A DNA stretch of 15,516 nt from an uncultured Collinsella sp. (GTDB taxonomy: Bacteria; Actinomycetota; Coriobacteriia; Coriobacteriales; Coriobacteriaceae), in assembly GCA_902470905.1 (NCBI GenBank), contig CABRIC010000044.1, positions 1-15,516 on the forward strand, given 5' to 3'. The position numbers were made by a program, and so were the translations under genes. Each line of letters opens with the position of its first letter. The stretch's first letter is position 1. Below, one piece after another: positions 13,425 to 15,516 of this stretch. The notes beneath the pieces were generated by a model that was given only the letters and a program-made list of their open reading frames with translations, was not told where the DNA came from and made no database searches.

Positions 13425-13491
13425 TTATAAGGTTTAAATTCTCGGCATGGGGGCATCCTAAAGACAGGGCCGCTCAAAGCCTATGGGCGGC
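13425..13491 (+). promoter_or_regulatory. Rubrerythrin promoter/leader region
   Basis: An AT-rich island, TTATAAGGTTTAAAT (13425-13439), contains TATAAG as a possible -10 and partly matches the PerR box pattern TTATAATnATTATAA (about 10 of 15). Further down, GCCGCTC (13469-13475) pairs with GGGCGGC (13485-13491) with one G-U, a leader hairpin ending 9 bases before the ribosome site. No clear -35. Confidence 0.35.
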
Positions 13492-13514
13492 ACGTGTTGA
13501 AGGGAAGTACACCT

Positions 13515-14054
13515 ATGGATTTTGAGAACTCTCAGACCAAGAAGAACCTCGAGACTGCTTTTGCCGGTGAGTCCCAGGCACACACCAAGTATCGCTACTA
13601 TGCATCCAAGGCCAAAAAGGACGGCTACGTTCAGATCTCGAATATCTTTGCCGAGACGGCGGGCAACGAGTCCGAGCATGCCAAGCTGTGGTTTAAGTAT
13701 CTGCACGATGGCACCGTTCCGGGCACTCTGGACAACCTGCGCGACGCCGCCGCGGGCGAGAACTACGAGTGGACCACGATGTATGACGAGTTTGCCAAGA
13801 CCGCCGAGGAGGAGGGCTTTGCCGAGATCGCCGAGAAGTTCCGCGGCGTCGCCGCTGTCGAGAAGGCCCACGAAGAGCGCTATAACAAGCTCGTCGAGCG
13901 CATTGAATCGGGCGAGGTGTTTGAGCGCGAGGGCGTAAAGGTGTGGAAGTGCCTGAACTGCGGACACCTGCATGTTGGTGCCGAGGCGCCCGAGGTGTGC
14001 CCGGTGTGCAACCACCCGAAGGCGTACTTTGAGGAGCAGGTGGTGAACTACTAG
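13515..14054 (+). CDS. rbr: Rubrerythrin
   Basis: Cytoplasmic peroxide-reducing non-haem iron protein of anaerobes, 179 residues, full length. It reduces hydrogen peroxide to water using electrons passed from NAD(P)H via rubredoxin-type carriers. Seen: four-helix diiron domain with AFAGESQAHTKYRYYA (E19), ETAGNESEHAKLW (E52, H55), GENYEW (E82, E85) and VEKAHEERY (E116, H119); then a C-terminal rubredoxin domain with WKCLNCGH (C146, C149) and EVCPVCNHPKAYFE (C162, C165), giving the one-iron Cys4 site. All ligands appear present. Start: ATG 13515 with AGGGAAG (13501-13507); a TTG 21 bases upstream is less likely. It lies 114 bases after the MutY-like gene with its own AT-rich promoter-like region, so it is probably a separate unit within a stress-related neighbourhood. 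Confidence 0.97.
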   Translation: MDFENSQTKKNLETAFAGESQAHTKYRYYASKAKKDGYVQISNIFAETAGNESEHAKLWFKYLHDGTVPGTLDNLRDAAAGENYEWTTMYDEFAKTAEEEGFAEIAEKFRGVAAVEKAHEERYNKLVERIESGEVFEREGVKVWKCLNCGHLHVGAEAPEVCPVCNHPKAYFEEQVVNY

Positions 14055-14075
14055 CGCGTGGTGCTAGCGTGAGCT

Positions 14076-14161
14076 GGGCCGGGAGGGCCGGACTACCTTC
14101 CCTCCTCGCTCACGGCTTCGCAGGGTCGCGTTGAGGGAAGGTAGTCCGGCCCTCCCGGCCC
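14076..14161. repeat. Perfect 29-bp inverted repeat after rubrerythrin
   Basis: Left arm 14076-14104 (starts GGGCCGGGAGGGCCGG, ends CCTTCCCTC) and right arm 14133-14161 are exact reverse complements over 29 bases, with a 28-base spacer. No U-tract follows; a separate classical terminator comes 50 bases later. Bases 14162-14210 show nothing I can name. Like the element at 11313-11457 it contains GGGAGGG in its arm, but the arms are otherwise different. Confidence 0.93.
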
Positions 14162-14210
14162 GCTTCGGGTCGTCGCGTGCTCGTTACTGAAAAGCTGATT
14201 AGAAGTTTGT

Positions 14211-14239
14211 GTGCCGCCCCTTTTGGGGCGGCACTTTTT
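14211..14239 (+). terminator. Strong intrinsic terminator
   Basis: GTGCCGCCCC pairs perfectly with GGGGCGGCAC around TTTT, followed by TTTTT (14235-14239). Ends the rubrerythrin transcript. Confidence 0.97.
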
Positions 14240-14333
14240 GTGTGGGGTCCCGGTCTTCACAATTTCCGTCAAGCTTTTGGTTAGGTTTTGGTCGGTTGGC
14301 GTAAGGGCGGAAGGGCAAAAGATCATTCGATAA

Positions 14334-14397
14334 AAAAGCTCAGAGAAAGTGCTGGTAGGGGAGTTGTTGAGCTTTTCGACAGTTTTCTGACTATAGA
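14334..14397 (+). promoter_or_regulatory. Candidate promoter with inverted repeat, upstream of the small membrane protein
   Basis: AAAAGCTCA (14334-14342) is repeated in reverse as TGAGCTTTT (14368-14376), 25 bases apart. The right copy overlaps TTGAGC (14367-14372), a possible -35 for TATAGA (14392-14397) at a 19-base spacer. The repeat could be an operator or a DNA loop site. The rest of the gap 14240-14492 shows no gene. Confidence 0.4.
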
Positions 14398-14492
14398 ATC
14401 TTTGCGGCTATTGCCGCGGATTTCGTTGCCGCGGCCGCGATGGTGCGTGATGCTGGGCGTAAGCGTCGAATGCTCCGATTGAGGAGGCCAAC

Positions 14493-14915
14493 ATGGATCT
14501 GTTTCTTGAGACCCCGCGGCAACAAGCCGAGCGCATGTTGCGCCAGCAGCAACGGCTTATGGAGATGCAAATGCAAGGGGCGGCCGTCCAGCCTCCTGTG
14601 CAAAACGCCGCGCCCGCGGTATCGTCTGCGGATGAGGTGGACCCAGGAGCCTATTCCGTACAGCAAGATTCATATGCGCAGGAGCTTGCGTTCGACAAGC
14701 GTCGTGCGCGTCGCCGTCGCTGGGCCCAGCGCCTGCGTACGCTGGCGATGATCGTGCTGATTCCGTTGGGGCTCGCGGCAATCTTCTTGGCCTCATATGC
14801 CCTCACGTGCATTCTCAACGGCGCCTCGCCCAGCGAGGTGCTTGAGCACTTGGCAGTTCTCGGCCAGCGCCTAAGCGATGTCGTAACAACTATCCGCGCC
14901 GGCTGGGAGAGTTAG
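14493..14915 (+). CDS. Unrecognised single-pass membrane protein, glutamine-rich N terminus
   Basis: 140 residues, no family recognised. Seen: a glutamine- and methionine-rich helix near the N terminus, QQAERMLRQQQRLMEMQMQ (10-28); a low-complexity Ala/Pro/Gln/Ser linker (about 29-60); a strongly basic stretch KRRARRRR (69-76); one membrane helix (about 84-107) and a short C-terminal helix of 30 residues. The basic run before the helix predicts a cytoplasmic N terminus and an outside C terminus (positive-inside rule). Ribosome site GAGGAGG (14481-14487), 5 bases before the ATG, is strong. It lies between the rubrerythrin terminator and rmuC, with its own possible promoter. No function is proposed. 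Confidence 0.78.
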   Translation: MDLFLETPRQQAERMLRQQQRLMEMQMQGAAVQPPVQNAAPAVSSADEVDPGAYSVQQDSYAQELAFDKRRARRRRWAQRLRTLAMIVLIPLGLAAIFLASYALTCILNGASPSEVLEHLAVLGQRLSDVVTTIRAGWES

Positions 14916-14980
14916 CGTTTTAGTACCTGTGGCCCAAAATCCATTTGTCCGATTGCCATGTGACGCCCGGTGCGTGTGGC

Positions 14981-14990
14981 GGGGTAAGAT
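14981..14990 (+). promoter_or_regulatory. Candidate -10 region upstream of rmuC
   Basis: GGGGTAAGAT ends 48 bases before the rmuC start codon, similar in sequence and distance to GGGGTACGAT at 5795-5804. No clear -35. Three copies of GATTGA follow (14988, 15004, 15015). Confidence 0.4.
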
Positions 14991-15038
14991 TGATCGCGGT
15001 TTTGATTGATGATCGATTGAGTTTGTTGGGCGGAGTCT

Positions 15039-15516
15039 ATGTCTGCTATTGATATCGTGCTTGTTGTGATTGCTTTGGTGGCGGTGGGGGTTGCTGTGGC
15101 TTGTGCCCTGCAGCTTAAGGGCCTTCGTGCCGAGCTGCAGGAGCGCGGCGATAGCGGGGCAGAGATGCTGGCTGCGCTCGAGCAGGCCAACAATGCGCTC
15201 GACACCCTCAATGTCGCGTTGGCCGAAACCCGCCGCACGGCAAATGCCATCGCGCAGCAGCAGACGACCGATGCGGCCGTAGAGCAGCAGCGTTACCTGA
15301 CCATCGCGCGTGAGTTCTCGCAGGCTGGCGACCGTATGGATGACCTGCGTCGCGAGACGGCCCAACAGCTCGGTGCCAACCGCGAGGGCATCGAGCGCCG
15401 CCTGGACAAGGTGCGCGAGACGGTCGATGCCCAGCTGGGCGCCATCCGCAAGGACAACAACGTGCAGCTCGATCAGATGCGCGCGACGGTGGACGAGAAA
15501 CTCTCCCGCACGCTCA
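15039..15516 (+). CDS. rmuC: RmuC-family DNA recombination protein, 3' end cut by the window
   Basis: First 159 residues of an RmuC-type protein, a membrane-anchored coiled-coil protein with a predicted nuclease-like core; in E. coli, RmuC limits rearrangement at inverted repeats. Seen: one N-terminal membrane helix (about 5-25), a long charged coiled coil (about 27-135), and IRKDNNVQLDQMRATVDEKL (136-155), the conserved segment that leads into the RmuC core. The core itself lies beyond the window. The frame is open to the last base. Start: ATG 15039 with GGAG (15032-15035), a slightly short 3-base gap; no better start is seen. Confidence 0.9.
   Translation, partial: MSAIDIVLVVIALVAVGVAVACALQLKGLRAELQERGDSGAEMLAALEQANNALDTLNVALAETRRTANAIAQQQTTDAAVEQQRYLTIAREFSQAGDRMDDLRRETAQQLGANREGIERRLDKVRETVDAQLGAIRKDNNVQLDQMRATVDEKLSRTL

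Overview
Origin. The window is GC-rich, has actinobacterial-style short leaders with AAGGAGG-type ribosome sites, and every gene is on the + strand. Gene content (an APC permease beside an amidohydrolase, LytS/LytTR two-component pairs, a UMF1-type MFS carrier, rubrerythrin, an iron-sulfur-free MutY-like protein) fits an anaerobic gut actinobacterium of the Coriobacteriia. Collinsella is my best guess from protein style and codon use; no 16S or database check was possible.

Layout. Bases 1-2400 hold the C-terminal part of an amino-acid permease, whose 5' end is missing or frameshifted, and a complete binuclear-metal amidohydrolase. Bases 2426-4590 encode a LytS-type histidine kinase and a LytTR response regulator. 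Bases 4683-7105 hold a zinc-dependent phospholipase C-like protein and a UMF1 MFS transporter, separated by a perfect 15-bp inverted repeat. Bases 7278-10594 form a probable operon: a family-2 glycosyltransferase overlapping a second LytS-type kinase, then a second LytTR regulator. This second kinase/regulator pair is a clear paralogue of the first, almost exactly 6 kb away. A small metallophosphoesterase follows (10689-11156).

From 11199 to 11990 the window is mostly non-coding. It holds a 145-bp palindrome with perfect 38-bp arms (39 counting one more inner pair), a promoter, tRNA-Asp(GTC), a UUCG terminator, and a repeat-rich control region in front of an Rrf2-family iron-sulfur regulator. 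That regulator is in an apparent operon with a divergent MutY-like glycosylase and is followed by rubrerythrin, so this stretch looks like an oxidative-stress and iron-sulfur neighbourhood. After rubrerythrin come a second long perfect inverted repeat (29-bp arms), a textbook terminator, an unrecognised single-pass membrane protein, and the N-terminal part of RmuC, cut by the window end.

Most unusual. (1) Three unrelated long perfect intergenic hairpins lack a terminator U-tract. (2) Terminator-like hairpins sit so close to start codons that the downstream genes must be read through or attenuated. (3) The MutY-like protein lacks the cluster cysteines and has Glu at the catalytic Asp position. 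(4) The LytS/LytTR cassette is duplicated, and one copy is translationally coupled to a glycosyltransferase. I see no CRISPR array, insertion sequence, phage gene or toxin-antitoxin pair, and nothing I would confidently call a wholly new system.
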